This document shows positions 36,837 to 45,419 of a DNA stretch of 64,000 nt, one piece after another; the stretch's first letter is position 1, and each line of letters opens with the position of its first letter. The notes beneath the pieces are model-generated. The model was not told the DNA's origin. It searched no databases and saw only the letters and a program-made list of their open reading frames with translations. Made by a program: the position numbers and the translations under genes. Source of the stretch: Dyadobacter sp. CY326 (GTDB lineage Bacteria; Bacteroidota; Bacteroidia; Cytophagales; Spirosomataceae); NCBI RefSeq assembly GCF_021390515.1, contig NZ_JAJUXI010000009.1, positions 186,001 to 250,000 on the forward strand, written 5' to 3'.

Positions 36837-38593
36837 TTACCAAAATTTTGAAGAGAGAGACATAGCAGTGGTTAACGCAAAAGCGATTGTGAAAACCATT
36901 AGTGAGACGGAAGCGTAACTTGGTTTTCCCAATAGTTCAAACGGATCTTTCGCTCCCACAGACGACATAATCGTAGCGATGATCATTGCCAGACTAGCCA
37001 TCACTGGCCACAAAATAATAGCGCGATTTTTTATTGCACCTGGTTTGCCTTTTGAATAATTCACTAACCAGACGATCCCGAAAATGATTGAACCCGCCGT
37101 ATAACAAATCCACAAACCTAGAATGCCAAGCTGCCCAAAAACTATTATCGGTGAAATCCGCAATAACAGCAGCGTATCTGCCTGGAGTACATCGCCGGCA
37201 ATGGGATCTTTTGCCTTGACCATCTTGATTTTTCCAGTCTCTTTGGACGCAAACTGATGGTCATTGATGGCCTTGTAAGTTAGCACTCCGCCACCAAATA
37301 GACCAGAGTGGAAAACAAATTTGTCGTTGCCCCAAATGTGTTGTATATCCGTAATCCGTTGCAGATAGTCCGTGAGCTGAATCCTTGGATTGATCAACAT
37401 GTAATACCCTTTAATGTCAATTTTGGGAGCTGAGCCCGGTGTTCCCGGCCTGAAGGCCAGGTCGGATTTAAAATGGTGGGTTTGGAATTCGCGAACCAGA
37501 TATTGAATTCGCATTAATGCATTGAAATTGCCCGAATTGATCATGATTGCGTAACCCAACTGATGGTTTGGCAGGTATGAAAAATCCGTTAATCCACCCA
37601 TCACCCCGCCGCCGTGCGAGCGGTAAATGAAGCTTTTGTGAGCAGATGTGTAGTTTCCCAAACCGTATCCATATTCCAATCCGTTTTGGCGCCAATGGTG
37701 GTTGTGGAAGTTTCCATCCTTTCAAGAGACTTCTCCGACAATAACTGTAAACTGCCAATCCGGCCGCGATTGGTAAAGAATATGAGCATTTTGGCCATGT
37801 CTTTTGGAGAGGCATTGATCGCCCCGGAAGGTCGCACGATAATGTTCCAGTACTTTTGCAGTTTGTCATCCTGGTATAATGCCGCACCATTTTTTTTATA
37901 AATATCGGTCATGAAATAAGTCATCGACTCCATTCCCATCGGTGTGAAAAACTGATTTTGAATATAATCTTCAAAACTCTGCCCGGTAATTTTTTCAATG
38001 ATGTATGCAGCTACGGGTGGGCCAGAGTTACAATAGGCCATTCGTGTCCCAGGCATCCAGCGAGAAGTCCGTGATTTCGGGTTGTAGTCAAGACCTTGTT
38101 TCAGCGTAAGTTTAGGATCGTTCATTGCATAATCCTTCAACTGCAAATCATCCCAACCAGTGGTGTGTTCCAGCAAATGTTTCACTAGTATCGGCGCCTG
38201 TTTTTCCCATGGATTAACAAATGCCACATCAGGAACCAGATCTCGCACTTTTGCATCCAGACTAATACGACCTTCTTCCTGCAATTTCAGAATAGCGAGC
38301 GAAACGAACATTTTCGAAACCGAGCCGATCCGGAACATTGTATTTTCATCCGCATTTACACTCGTTTCGAGATTTGCCTTTCCAAGACTAGTCACCCAAA
38401 TAGTACTATCCCCCTGCACTAACGCCACACCTACGGCAGGGGTTTGAGTTTCTTTCAGCACTTCTTCAATCTTACCTTTCAGATCCCCAATCGTTTTCGG
38501 CCCCTCATATTTCGACTGCCCCATCAGCTGCATTGTCAGAAATAAAGACAACAAAATCATTACAAACCTGGGCATTTTGAAAGTTGAAATCAT
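36837..38593 (-). pseudogene. Frameshifted serine hydrolase (beta-lactamase fold) with C-terminal membrane region
   Basis: Two overlapping frames encode one protein. The first (38593 to ~37680) has a signal peptide (..MQLMGQ), GSVSKMFV (S-x-x-K), YCN (Y-x-N) and runs to ..IGAKTD. The second (from ~37680 to 36837) continues EYGYGLGNYTSAHKSFIYRSHGGG, giving the third motif HGG, and ends with three or four membrane helices. Losing one G in the stretch ACGGATTGGAA would explain the shift. Unless this is a sequencing error or programmed shift, the active site is split. It lies first in the 8.3-kb repeat-bracketed block. Confidence 0.82.
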
Positions 38594-38704
38594 TGTAGTC
38601 CAATGTAAATGAGAGAGATTACATTCTTTTGGAAGTTAGCTAACGATTTATTTTACTTGAAATTTCTTGCGTTGAAATCAGAGTGCCTGAAACTTAGATA
38701 GATT

Positions 38705-40102
38705 TTAGATTTTACGCCTCTGCATGAAAAGCCAGTCCCAAACGCCCGGTGTTTCCGCAACCCGCTTACCAATATAATGGTCGGCACCTGCAAACTCTGT
38801 GTAGCGAGGCTTACTGCCTGCTTTACGAAGTGCATTGATCATTTTCCTGGAATAGCTTACCGGAACAAGCAAGTCGTCGCTTCCGTGGAAAGCCCAGATG
38901 CTAACATCCGCCATGTTTTTTACCAACCCTTCTTCACCTCCACCGCAGACTGGAATAGCCGCTGCAAACAGACCCGGATGGTTACCAATGAAATGCCATG
39001 ATCCATAGCCGCCGCCTGACTCACCGATCACATATCGTCGTAGGGTATCAATACTGTATTGTTTTTCCATGGAAGCTATTAATTCCATAATGGCAGAATC
39101 CACGTCCGGGTCCATCCAATTTTTTCCTACTTCACATTGAGGTATTAGCAGGAAAGCAGGATGATTTCTGCGGTTGTCGTAATTGGCTAACACCGGGCCA
39201 TAGGAGCCCTGGACCTGCGCTACATTGTCCCGCCCGTGCGCTCCGCCATGGTGCAGACAAAGGACCACCGGATATTTTTGGGTTGAATCGTAGTTAAGCG
39301 GTTTCATCAGACGGTAAGGCAATCTTTCACCGTCATGACTTTTAAAAAGATGCGATTCAAAACGGTTTGCAAGAGCTCGTTCTGTTGCCGAAAGGTTTCG
39401 CTCGGGCAGTGGAGCCCTGCTTTCTTCATAAAAGTCGGCGCCGAGGGAGATGGAAAAATAGCTAGCGATAATGGACACCAGTATAAAACCAACCAACGAC
39501 ATCTTGGGTATGCTATTTAAACTTTTAACGGCTTTTACCTCACTGACAAAATGTATGATCCATAATCCTGTTATTGCGACCATGAGCCAGCTTAGCGGAA
39601 AATCAGCTTGCGAAAGCATCGCCTTCATTTGGAAATCGGCGAAGACGTTGTACCAAATCAATAGTGCTATCTGAGCAGTATCGACGCAAATCGATGCGAT
39701 GCCAATCCATTTCAGCCAAAAATGCTCCCGGCTTTTGGATACAACCAAACTTACCCCCAAGAGCAAATTTGCGGCGGACACGGCGCAGTAAGAATAGTAA
39801 TACCAGCTTTCAAGGTTTTGATTAATAAGAATCTCATAAACAACCGCTGTGTGCACCGACAACCTAATTACACAAAGCCAGCCAGCCCGAAAAGACCAGA
39901 TGTATTGACGGCCGTAGCAATAAACCAATGCGATTACGCTGCAGCATGCCTGCGTTACTGATACCAAGATAAAATATGGCATGAATGAACCTAAGGCATA
40001 AGCCCCTCGTCCGACAACCTTTAGCATCGTCGTTATCAAAATTTCCTGCAAAATCAGAATAACAAAAAGGAAGCTTGCGAAATAGTAAAGCTGTCTGGTC
40101 AT
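38705..40102 (-). CDS. Membrane protein fused to a PHB depolymerase-like esterase domain
   Basis: A 465-residue protein with an N-terminal half of about seven transmembrane helices (residues 5-215) and a C-terminal alpha/beta-hydrolase domain. In the latter, YPVVLCLHHGGAHGRDN (oxyanion region), VIGESGGGYGSW (G-x-S-x-G nucleophile), WAFHGSDDLLVP (Asp) and FAGADHYIG (His) give a complete catalytic set like that of feruloyl esterase/PHB depolymerase-type enzymes. The catalytic domain likely faces the periplasm. Substrate unknown. The combination of a multi-helix module with an esterase is uncommon. Confidence 0.8.
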   Translation of the reverse strand: MTRQLYYFASFLFVILILQEILITTMLKVVGRGAYALGSFMPYFILVSVTQACCSVIALVYCYGRQYIWSFRAGWLCVIRLSVHTAVVYEILINQNLESWYYYSYCAVSAANLLLGVSLVVSKSREHFWLKWIGIASICVDTAQIALLIWYNVFADFQMKAMLSQADFPLSWLMVAITGLWIIHFVSEVKAVKSLNSIPKMSLVGFILVSIIASYFSISLGADFYEESRAPLPERNLSATERALANRFESHLFKSHDGERLPYRLMKPLNYDSTQKYPVVLCLHHGGAHGRDNVAQVQGSYGPVLANYDNRRNHPAFLLIPQCEVGKNWMDPDVDSAIMELIASMEKQYSIDTLRRYVIGESGGGYGSWHFIGNHPGLFAAAIPVCGGGEEGLVKNMADVSIWAFHGSDDLLVPVSYSRKMINALRKAGSKPRYTEFAGADHYIGKRVAETPGVWDWLFMQRRKI

Positions 40103-40190
40103 GTGCTGTAAGAATGCGTTTTACCAAACTTATAGAAAACTTCTCGGTGGGCTATTTGCAGAACTGTTAAAGTAATTTAAAATGGCAGTC

Positions 40191-40280
40191 CTGAACAAAC
40201 TCGAGTATTTTCAAGAATTCTCGAACAAACACAAACATTCTCGACTATTCGCGAGTAAACTCGACCATTTTCGAACAGAC
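40191..40280. repeat. Iteron-like TCGAACAAAC repeat block, copy 1
   Basis: Several near-copies of TCGAACAAAC (40221, 40271 and degenerate ones at 40192, 40241, 40251) lie within 90 bp. The first 60 bp match the block at 44682 almost base for base. The surrounding 358-bp gap (40103-40461) holds no gene; it separates divergent genes and should contain their promoters. Confidence 0.7.
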
Positions 40281-40461
40281 CAATATCGGCTCTTAAACGA
40301 TCAATAATCCAGACGAGACATTCTCGATCGGCCTTGGAAAACGCATCTGGAATGCTTTCAGCAAAGAAGCAGAAAAAGTAGGTTTAGCTAGCCATCGAGG
40401 GCTGTTGGTGAAAATTTCCCATTTTTACAGCATTACACCCAAACATCAGACTGACATTCAA

Positions 40462-40842
40462 ATGAAGAAATACCTGTTAGCTTCCCTCTTTTTTCTAGCA
40501 TCGCTAAATATTTCATTCGGGCAAGTGAACGAAAACGCTTATGCAAAAGCAGAGAAAGAGATCAATTCGGTTTATCAAAAAATCTTACAGGAATATACCA
40601 CGGATAAGGAATTTATAAAAAACCTAAGAGCCTCTCAACGCCTGTGGATTCAGTTTCGCGATGCTGAAGTAAAAGCCAGATACCCTGACAGGGAACCTGG
40701 CTATTATGGTAGCGTTCATTCTATGTGTGTCGCAAATTTGAAGACCGAGCTTACCAATGAAAGAATTAAGACATTGAGAGTCTGGCTGGCAGGCATAGAG
40801 GAGGGGGATGTGTGCGCAGGGTCGGTCAAGCGAAAACATTAA
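40462..40842 (+). CDS. LprI-like (DUF1311) secreted protein
   Basis: A protein of about 126 residues with a signal peptide (MKKYLLASLFFLASLNISFGQ). The domain carries the DUF1311 pattern: a helix with YAKAEKEINSVYQKIL, then FIKNLRASQRLWIQFRDAEVKARYP and a Cys pair (MCVANLKTELTNERIKTL ... VCAGS). Family members include LprI-type lysozyme inhibitors and YecT-like proteins. A periplasmic role is expected; inhibition of lysozyme is possible but unproven. The start was set at ATG 40462, where the signal peptide begins. Confidence 0.82.
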   Translation: MKKYLLASLFFLASLNISFGQVNENAYAKAEKEINSVYQKILQEYTTDKEFIKNLRASQRLWIQFRDAEVKARYPDREPGYYGSVHSMCVANLKTELTNERIKTLRVWLAGIEEGDVCAGSVKRKH

Positions 40843-40899
40843 AATGATTAAGGCTGCTGATTAATAAAACAACTTCCGCCATTCGCAGCGGAAGTTATC

Positions 40900-41661
40900 T
40901 CATTCAAAACCCAAACATCCCGCCAGAAACAGAATCTGCTCCCCAGTAATCCATGCTGCATCATCGGAAGCAAGAAATACGGCTGCTTTCGCGATATCTT
41001 CGGGCTGGCCTCTGCGGCCGAGCGGGGTATTGGCGACAAACATTTTTTCATACTCACTGCCAGGGGTGACGCCCGCACTGATTGCACCCTCTGTTTCCGT
41101 AGCGCCCGGCAAAATGGAATTGATACGGACGTTTTTTGCGCCCAGTTCCTTCGACAAAGAAATCGTGATGGCATCCAATGCTGCCTTCGTTGCAGAGTAC
41201 AAAGAGACTCCGGCCATCGGCGATTTGCTTGCACCCGAACTGATGTTGATGACATTGCCACCTTTATCGCCAAACAGTTTCAATGCTGCCTGGATCGTAA
41301 GTACCGGACCCAACACATTGACGTTGAAATGTTGGTGAAAAGCTTCTGCTGACGCCTGCTTAATAGGTAAAAATTGCTGAAAGACGGCATTGTTTACTAA
41401 AATATCCAATGTACCGAAAGCCTGCTTTGTTTCTTCAAACAGCCTGATTACGTCGGCTTCGTTCGATACATCGGCCTGTACCGCAATGGCTGTGCCTCCG
41501 TGATCGGTAATGGTTTTCACCACTTTATCCGCTCCTTCTTTGCTTGAAGCGTAATTGACAACCACCTTTGCGCCTTCATGGGCAAAGTGTTTTGCGATAG
41601 CCGCACCTATTCCTTTTGAAGCACCCGTCACGACGGCTACTTTGTTTTTTAAGTTACTCAT
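40900..41661 (-). CDS. SDR family NAD(P)-dependent oxidoreductase
   Basis: A classical short-chain dehydrogenase of about 253 residues: TGASKGIGAAIAKHF (cofactor binding, near residue 12), LVNNAV (near 86), Ser in NISSGA (near 138) and YSATKAAL (catalytic Tyr/Lys, near 152). The usual C-terminal D-G-G is changed to ILFLAGCLGFE, a small deviation. Third gene of a minus-strand set with a reductase-like gene (41740-42366) and a second SDR, under the divergent HxlR regulator. Substrate unknown, plausibly quinones or carbonyls. Confidence 0.88.
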   Translation of the reverse strand: MSNLKNKVAVVTGASKGIGAAIAKHFAHEGAKVVVNYASSKEGADKVVKTITDHGGTAIAVQADVSNEADVIRLFEETKQAFGTLDILVNNAVFQQFLPIKQASAEAFHQHFNVNVLGPVLTIQAALKLFGDKGGNVINISSGASKSPMAGVSLYSATKAALDAITISLSKELGAKNVRINSILPGATETEGAISAGVTPGSEYEKMFVANTPLGRRGQPEDIAKAAVFLASDDAAWITGEQILFLAGCLGFE

Positions 41662-41739
41662 TATTTCTTTTTTTGAAAATTGAGACTGTGGGCCTTTTCG
41701 CCCACGAGGCAGGATCGCATCGAAATTTGCGATCACGAC

Positions 41740-42366
41740 TTATTCGTTGAACTTGACCAGGTCCTTAAAGATCAGGTGACCCCAGCTATTTCCGCGTGCC
41801 TGCACAAGCAATCCGCCTTCCGAAAGCCCGCCAAGTTGGATCGGGGAGAAACCGAGATTTTCCGCGAGCACACCAATATCCGCTGCTGCGCCCTCATCGT
41901 CGCTCGCCAGGAACACGACTCTCCTGCCACCATGTACGGCCGGATTCTGCTCAATGACGGCAGCAACTAAGTGGTTGAAGCCCTTAACGAGTCTTGCGCC
42001 GGTGAAGGCCCGGGCAACGACTATTGCAGAAGGCTGTCCTCCCAGCTTTTCAGGAGATACGCCGTAGGCATTGGTCACATCGACGATGATTTTTCCCTCC
42101 CAGCTGGGTAGCGCCTTTGCGACTTCCGCGTGCGATTCGAAACGCACCGCCAAAAATATTACATCCGCCTTTACGGCTTCCGACAGGGTTGTGGGAATGA
42201 TTGTGGGTCCGATTGCGGCCGCATCGGATGCAAAGTTCTCCGGGTCGCGCGCCGTTGCAACGGATACTTCGATGCCTTTGCGGGCAAACGCCTTGGCCAA
42301 AGCCTGACCGATCTTTCCGAAGCCGACAATTGCGTAGCTCGCTTCTTTATTTTTTGATTTATTCAT
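41740..42366 (-). CDS. NADPH-dependent F420 reductase-like / NAD(P)-binding protein
   Basis: A protein of about 208 residues with a Rossmann start YAIVGFGKIGQALAKAFARKG (G-x-G-x-x-G/A) and an overall layout like F420:NADP oxidoreductase-family proteins (VIFLAVRFE, GKIIVDVTNAYG, VKGFNHL, VFLASDDEGAA). In bacteria without F420 such proteins are uncharacterised reductases. ATG 42366 was chosen just before the Rossmann motif. It sits between two SDR genes in the HxlR-linked cluster. Confidence 0.83.
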   Translation of the reverse strand: MNKSKNKEASYAIVGFGKIGQALAKAFARKGIEVSVATARDPENFASDAAAIGPTIIPTTLSEAVKADVIFLAVRFESHAEVAKALPSWEGKIIVDVTNAYGVSPEKLGGQPSAIVVARAFTGARLVKGFNHLVAAVIEQNPAVHGGRRVVFLASDDEGAAADIGVLAENLGFSPIQLGGLSEGGLLVQARGNSWGHLIFKDLVKFNE

Positions 42367-42419
42367 TTTGAAATTATTTTTTGACACAGCTTAATAAGCC
42401 TGCGTAGGTGTGGAGTCAA

Positions 42420-43196
42420 TTATTTAGACAAATAGCTTAGTCCGCCATCAACAAGAAGTTCAGCGCCAAGCATGAACGATGAATCATCGGAAGCCAGGAA
42501 AACCGCTGTTTTGCCAATGTCAGAGGGTTGCCCGATCCTGCCTATCGGCATTACATCTGCCCAGTATTTTTTCACAGCTTCAAGTTGTTCTAAGGGGACA
42601 AACCTGTCAAATACGGGTGTATCTGTTGTACCGGGTGATATTACATTTGCTCTGATTTTTCTATGCAAAAGGTCGTTTGAAAAGCCTTTTGCGAAATGAA
42701 TGACAGCCGCTTTGGCAGCGCCATAAAGTGAAAATGAGGCATATGCTCGGTGCGCTGCATTCGAACCGATAAGAATAATGGAACCACCATCATTCATATA
42801 CGGCAATGCTTTATGGACAGTGAAATAGACACTTTTCAGGTTCAGGTCCATTGTCCTGTCATAGTCTGCTTCACTGGTATCAGCCACAGAACCAAATGCT
42901 GCTCCCGTAACGGCGCCACCTGCATTGGCTACAATCACGTCTATTTTACCGAATTTCTCTGATGTCTCTTTAAAGACCCTTTCCAGGTCGGCAAGGTTAG
43001 TTACATCCGCATTGATGCCAATGAAATTACCACCCAGTTGAGCCACAGAACTATCAAGAGTTTCCTGAGATCTGCCGACAATAGCTCCCACAGCACCTTC
43101 ATTTACGAATTCCTGGGCAATGCCATACCCAATGCCACTATTTCCGCCTGTAATAACTGCTACTTTATCTTCTAATTTGTTCATTGTCTCACTCAT
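42420..43196 (-). CDS. SDR family oxidoreductase
   Basis: A short-chain dehydrogenase of about 258 residues with ITGGNSGIGYGIAQEF (cofactor), IVANAGGA, SIILIGSNAAH (Ser region) and YGAAKAAV (catalytic Tyr/Lys), ending in the typical LLVDGGLSYL. It is the first gene of the minus-strand oxidoreductase cluster and lies 97 bp from the divergent HxlR-type regulator, which is the usual arrangement for regulator and target. ATG 43196 fits the conserved N-terminus; ATG 43184 is also possible. Confidence 0.88.
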   Translation of the reverse strand: MSETMNKLEDKVAVITGGNSGIGYGIAQEFVNEGAVGAIVGRSQETLDSSVAQLGGNFIGINADVTNLADLERVFKETSEKFGKIDVIVANAGGAVTGAAFGSVADTSEADYDRTMDLNLKSVYFTVHKALPYMNDGGSIILIGSNAAHRAYASFSLYGAAKAAVIHFAKGFSNDLLHRKIRANVISPGTTDTPVFDRFVPLEQLEAVKKYWADVMPIGRIGQPSDIGKTAVFLASDDSSFMLGAELLVDGGLSYLSK

Positions 43197-43293
43197 TTTA
43201 AATTTGTGTTGCAAAGGAACTATCGATAGTTTACTTTTGAAACTATTACAGTCTATTCTGGTTACCAATGGGTAACTACAAATTTTTCGGGAT

Positions 43294-43653
43294 ATGAGAG
43301 ACGACAGATTTTGCAATTCAAATTGCCCCTTTACAAGAGCGATAGGCACGATTGGTAATAAATGGAAGCCCATTATTATCAATGTAATGGGCACCCGTAC
43401 CATGCGTTTCGGTCAGTTAGATGCCATAGTGCCGCACATTTCAAGGAAAGTACTGACCGAACAGTTGAAAGAGCTGGAAGAAGACGGCTTATTGGAAAGA
43501 CTGGCTTACAAGGAATTACCGCCAAGGGTAGAATATCGGTTGTCTGAAAAGGGCTTAGCTTTTTTGCCGATTTTAGAACACATTAAAGAGTGGAATTTGA
43601 AATATGAAGTCGCCACGATCCCCAAGGCGACTGATTACAAATATGCCGGATAG
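43294..43653 (+). CDS. HxlR-type winged-helix transcriptional regulator
   Basis: A 119-residue HxlR-family protein: N-terminal CNSNCPFTRAIGTIGNKWKPIIIN, then MRFGQLDAIVPHISRKVLTEQLKELEEDGLLER as recognition helix and wing, and VEYRLSEKGLAFLPIL. The conserved N-terminal Cys (C-P-F/V-x-x-x-x-x-x-I-x-x-K-W) is the residue that senses quinones or aldehydes in YodB/HypR-type members. It is transcribed divergently from three oxidoreductase genes and probably controls them in response to electrophiles. This is inference from gene order. Confidence 0.88.
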   Translation: MRDDRFCNSNCPFTRAIGTIGNKWKPIIINVMGTRTMRFGQLDAIVPHISRKVLTEQLKELEEDGLLERLAYKELPPRVEYRLSEKGLAFLPILEHIKEWNLKYEVATIPKATDYKYAG

Positions 43654-43748
43654 GATCGTCGTTCATGGAAACTTGGACTACAGAATGTGTGTGTCGGCTC
43701 AGTGAAGCGAAAACATTGAATCCTCTCCCGCTTCTCATTATATGTCAA

Positions 43749-44564
43749 TTAACGCTCCAACTCATACCCCCTGTCTATAAGCTTCAGACTAGCGTAAGTT
43801 TGCAACCGCCAGGTTATAAACGATAAGAGATCATTAGCGACTCTGGGGGTAAAAGTGGATTTCAGATATTTTCGCTGCCCATTAAAGTAGATGATGAGCG
43901 TAATTTCCGGGGAGTCTTTAACTTCGACATTTCCAAATCTCAGACTTCTTATACTGCTGTTTTGCAGTATGGTGATACACTGTTTATAAGTACTGTCATC
44001 TAACACGGCCATATATTGACCCGTTGCAAGGTCTTTATTATGACCGTAGAAACCATTGTTGATTTCCAGGTAAAGGTTTTTGCGATTATCAAGCTGCAAT
44101 GAAACGGTTGGGCTGAACCAGGCTTGTGTGGCGTGATAAACCAATTTTTCAAAAACGAACGTCGTATCGATAACTTGTTCTTTCCTTTTGAGTTTCAGTA
44201 GCGGCCGGTTCTGGAAATAGGCTTTTGACAATTTAGATACAGGCTTCACAATCAGACTTGATTTATCACAGCTGACCACCTTTAAGTCATACCTGTCTAC
44301 ATATTCAATTTTAAATTGCGTCCGCGAGTTAGTATAAATGTGTTGAAAGCTCAGCGTGTCCCCTAGCATGAATAGGTGAAAATAATCTTCTTGCATTAAC
44401 TTATTAGCCATTACATTACTTGAATCCCTGCCAAGGTTTCGAATTTCGATCAGGTCTTGCTCAGGTGTAACCCAAGCGCCCTTCAGCACGGTAGGCTGTG
44501 CAAGGATATAATGTCCTGGAAAAAATATTAAAGTCAGGAAAATGGCAGCAGTTCCTTTTCTCAT
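43749..44564 (-). CDS. Hypothetical secreted protein
   Basis: A protein of about 271 residues with a signal peptide (MRKGTAAIFLTLIFFPGHYILAQ). No domain was recognised. It is rich in beta-strand-like stretches such as VSLQLDNRKNLYLEINNGFYGH and EITLIIYFNGQRKYLKSTF, and resembles other Bacteroidota periplasmic proteins of unknown role. ATG 44564 was preferred because the signal peptide starts there; the frame stays open upstream through the repeat region, which is unlikely to be coding. It is the last gene before the mobilization region. Confidence 0.68.
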   Translation of the reverse strand: MRKGTAAIFLTLIFFPGHYILAQPTVLKGAWVTPEQDLIEIRNLGRDSSNVMANKLMQEDYFHLFMLGDTLSFQHIYTNSRTQFKIEYVDRYDLKVVSCDKSSLIVKPVSKLSKAYFQNRPLLKLKRKEQVIDTTFVFEKLVYHATQAWFSPTVSLQLDNRKNLYLEINNGFYGHNKDLATGQYMAVLDDSTYKQCITILQNSSIRSLRFGNVEVKDSPEITLIIYFNGQRKYLKSTFTPRVANDLLSFITWRLQTYASLKLIDRGYELER

Positions 44565-44681
44565 AGCCGCCAATTCAGTTTTATTCAAATATATAAGAAA
44601 ATTATACATTAAATTGAATATTATAGATGTGATTTTCTTTATTCCGCTCTTATTTAGACAAAACCGATGGGAAGAGCACCT

Positions 44682-44761
44682 TCGAACAAACTCGAGCATT
44701 TTCAAAAATTCTCGAACAAACACAAACATTTTCGAACAAACACAACTTTTTTCGAAAAGAC
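44682..44761. repeat. Iteron-like TCGAACAAAC repeat block, copy 2
   Basis: Exact TCGAACAAAC at 44682, 44712 and 44732 and TCGAAAAGAC at 44752, spaced 30, 20 and 20 bp. Matches the block at 40191-40280. Confidence 0.8.
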
Positions 44762-44784
44762 AAACGTCAGCCCAAAACGCTCGC

Positions 44785-44913
44785 GATCCTAAGGCAAATT
44801 TACACAGGATAGGTAAATACCATTTCAATAAACTAGATTCACAAATCGGCTCAGCACACGGTTTCGAAGACTTTGAAATCCAAATGAGCCGCCTGCTTTG
44901 CGCGTCTGGCCAG
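44785..44913. repeat. 129-bp direct repeat, right copy
   Basis: Same orientation and same length as 36457-36585. The last ~35 bp on the minus strand read in both copies as a RRAKQAAHLDF-like peptide, hinting that the repeat includes the end of an old gene. Confidence 0.8.
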
Positions 44914-45002
44914 ATGTACGATTGTAATACAATCGCCGGTTGCTGCGCACCCGATCTGGCCTTCCCCTCCAAAGTCGGTCCAGGTTTGTGAAGGAGTTTT
45001 TA

Positions 45003-45419
45003 ATGTTTGAAAGTGTAGATAGGATCGTGATGAAAGAAGAAAAATCGAACAAGACAAAGCTTGTAATTTTCCGGTTAACACCCAAAGAATATGCCAATCT
45101 GGAAGCTAAACGCGGCCGCACCACCTGCCGGAAATTAAGTGAATTTTTAAGGCTCTTGATCTTCAACCGACCGGTAACTGTGATCGAACGGAACAGTTCG
45201 CTAGATCAGATGATCGGCGAATTGTCGGAGCTGCGTGAAGAGCTCAACCGGCTTGGCAACAACTTCAACCAGGCAACCAAACGCCTCAATGCAGTCAACC
45301 AAATTTCAGAATTCAGAAACTGGATCGCCAGCTATGAAGCTGAAAAGAAATTCCTGTTTTCAATTTTGGATAAGATCAAATCGCAAACTGATAAACTGGC
45401 AGATCGATGGTTGCAGTGA
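45003..45419 (+). CDS. MobC-like mobilization protein
   Basis: A protein of about 138 residues. A ribbon-helix-helix-like N-terminal part (KLVIFRLTPKEYANLEAKR..KLSEFLRLLIFNR) is followed by the conserved REELNRLGNNFNQATKRLN block of BmgB/MobC proteins and a C-terminal helix. MobC assists the relaxase at oriT. A strong AAGGAG lies 7 bp before ATG 45003, unusual for this phylum and decisive for the start; ATG 45030 is in frame. The gene overlaps the relaxase start by 13 bp. Confidence 0.85.
   Translation: MFESVDRIVMKEEKSNKTKLVIFRLTPKEYANLEAKRGRTTCRKLSEFLRLLIFNRPVTVIERNSSLDQMIGELSELREELNRLGNNFNQATKRLNAVNQISEFRNWIASYEAEKKFLFSILDKIKSQTDKLADRWLQ

Larger units (their letters stand above)
44565..45002. 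other. Candidate oriT/regulatory region before the mobilization genes
   Basis: A 438-bp gene-free stretch between the divergent hypothetical gene and mobC. It contains the iteron-like block at 44682-44761, the 129-bp repeat at 44785-44913 and, near 44920-44970, short dyads (GTACGATTGTAATACAATCG contains ATTGTAATACAAT). oriT of such elements usually lies directly upstream of mobC, so it is probably here. That is inference. Confidence 0.5.

Noticed and set aside
44565..44972. Extended N-terminus of the hypothetical gene at 43749
   Set aside because: The open frame runs through the 129-bp repeat and iteron block and has no protein-like composition; the signal peptide at 44564 marks the start.
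44851..45081. Minus-strand frame with RRAKQAAHLDF, overlapping mobC
   Set aside because: Conflicts with the mobC gene and its strong ribosome binding site; kept only as a hint of a gene remnant in the 129-bp repeat.
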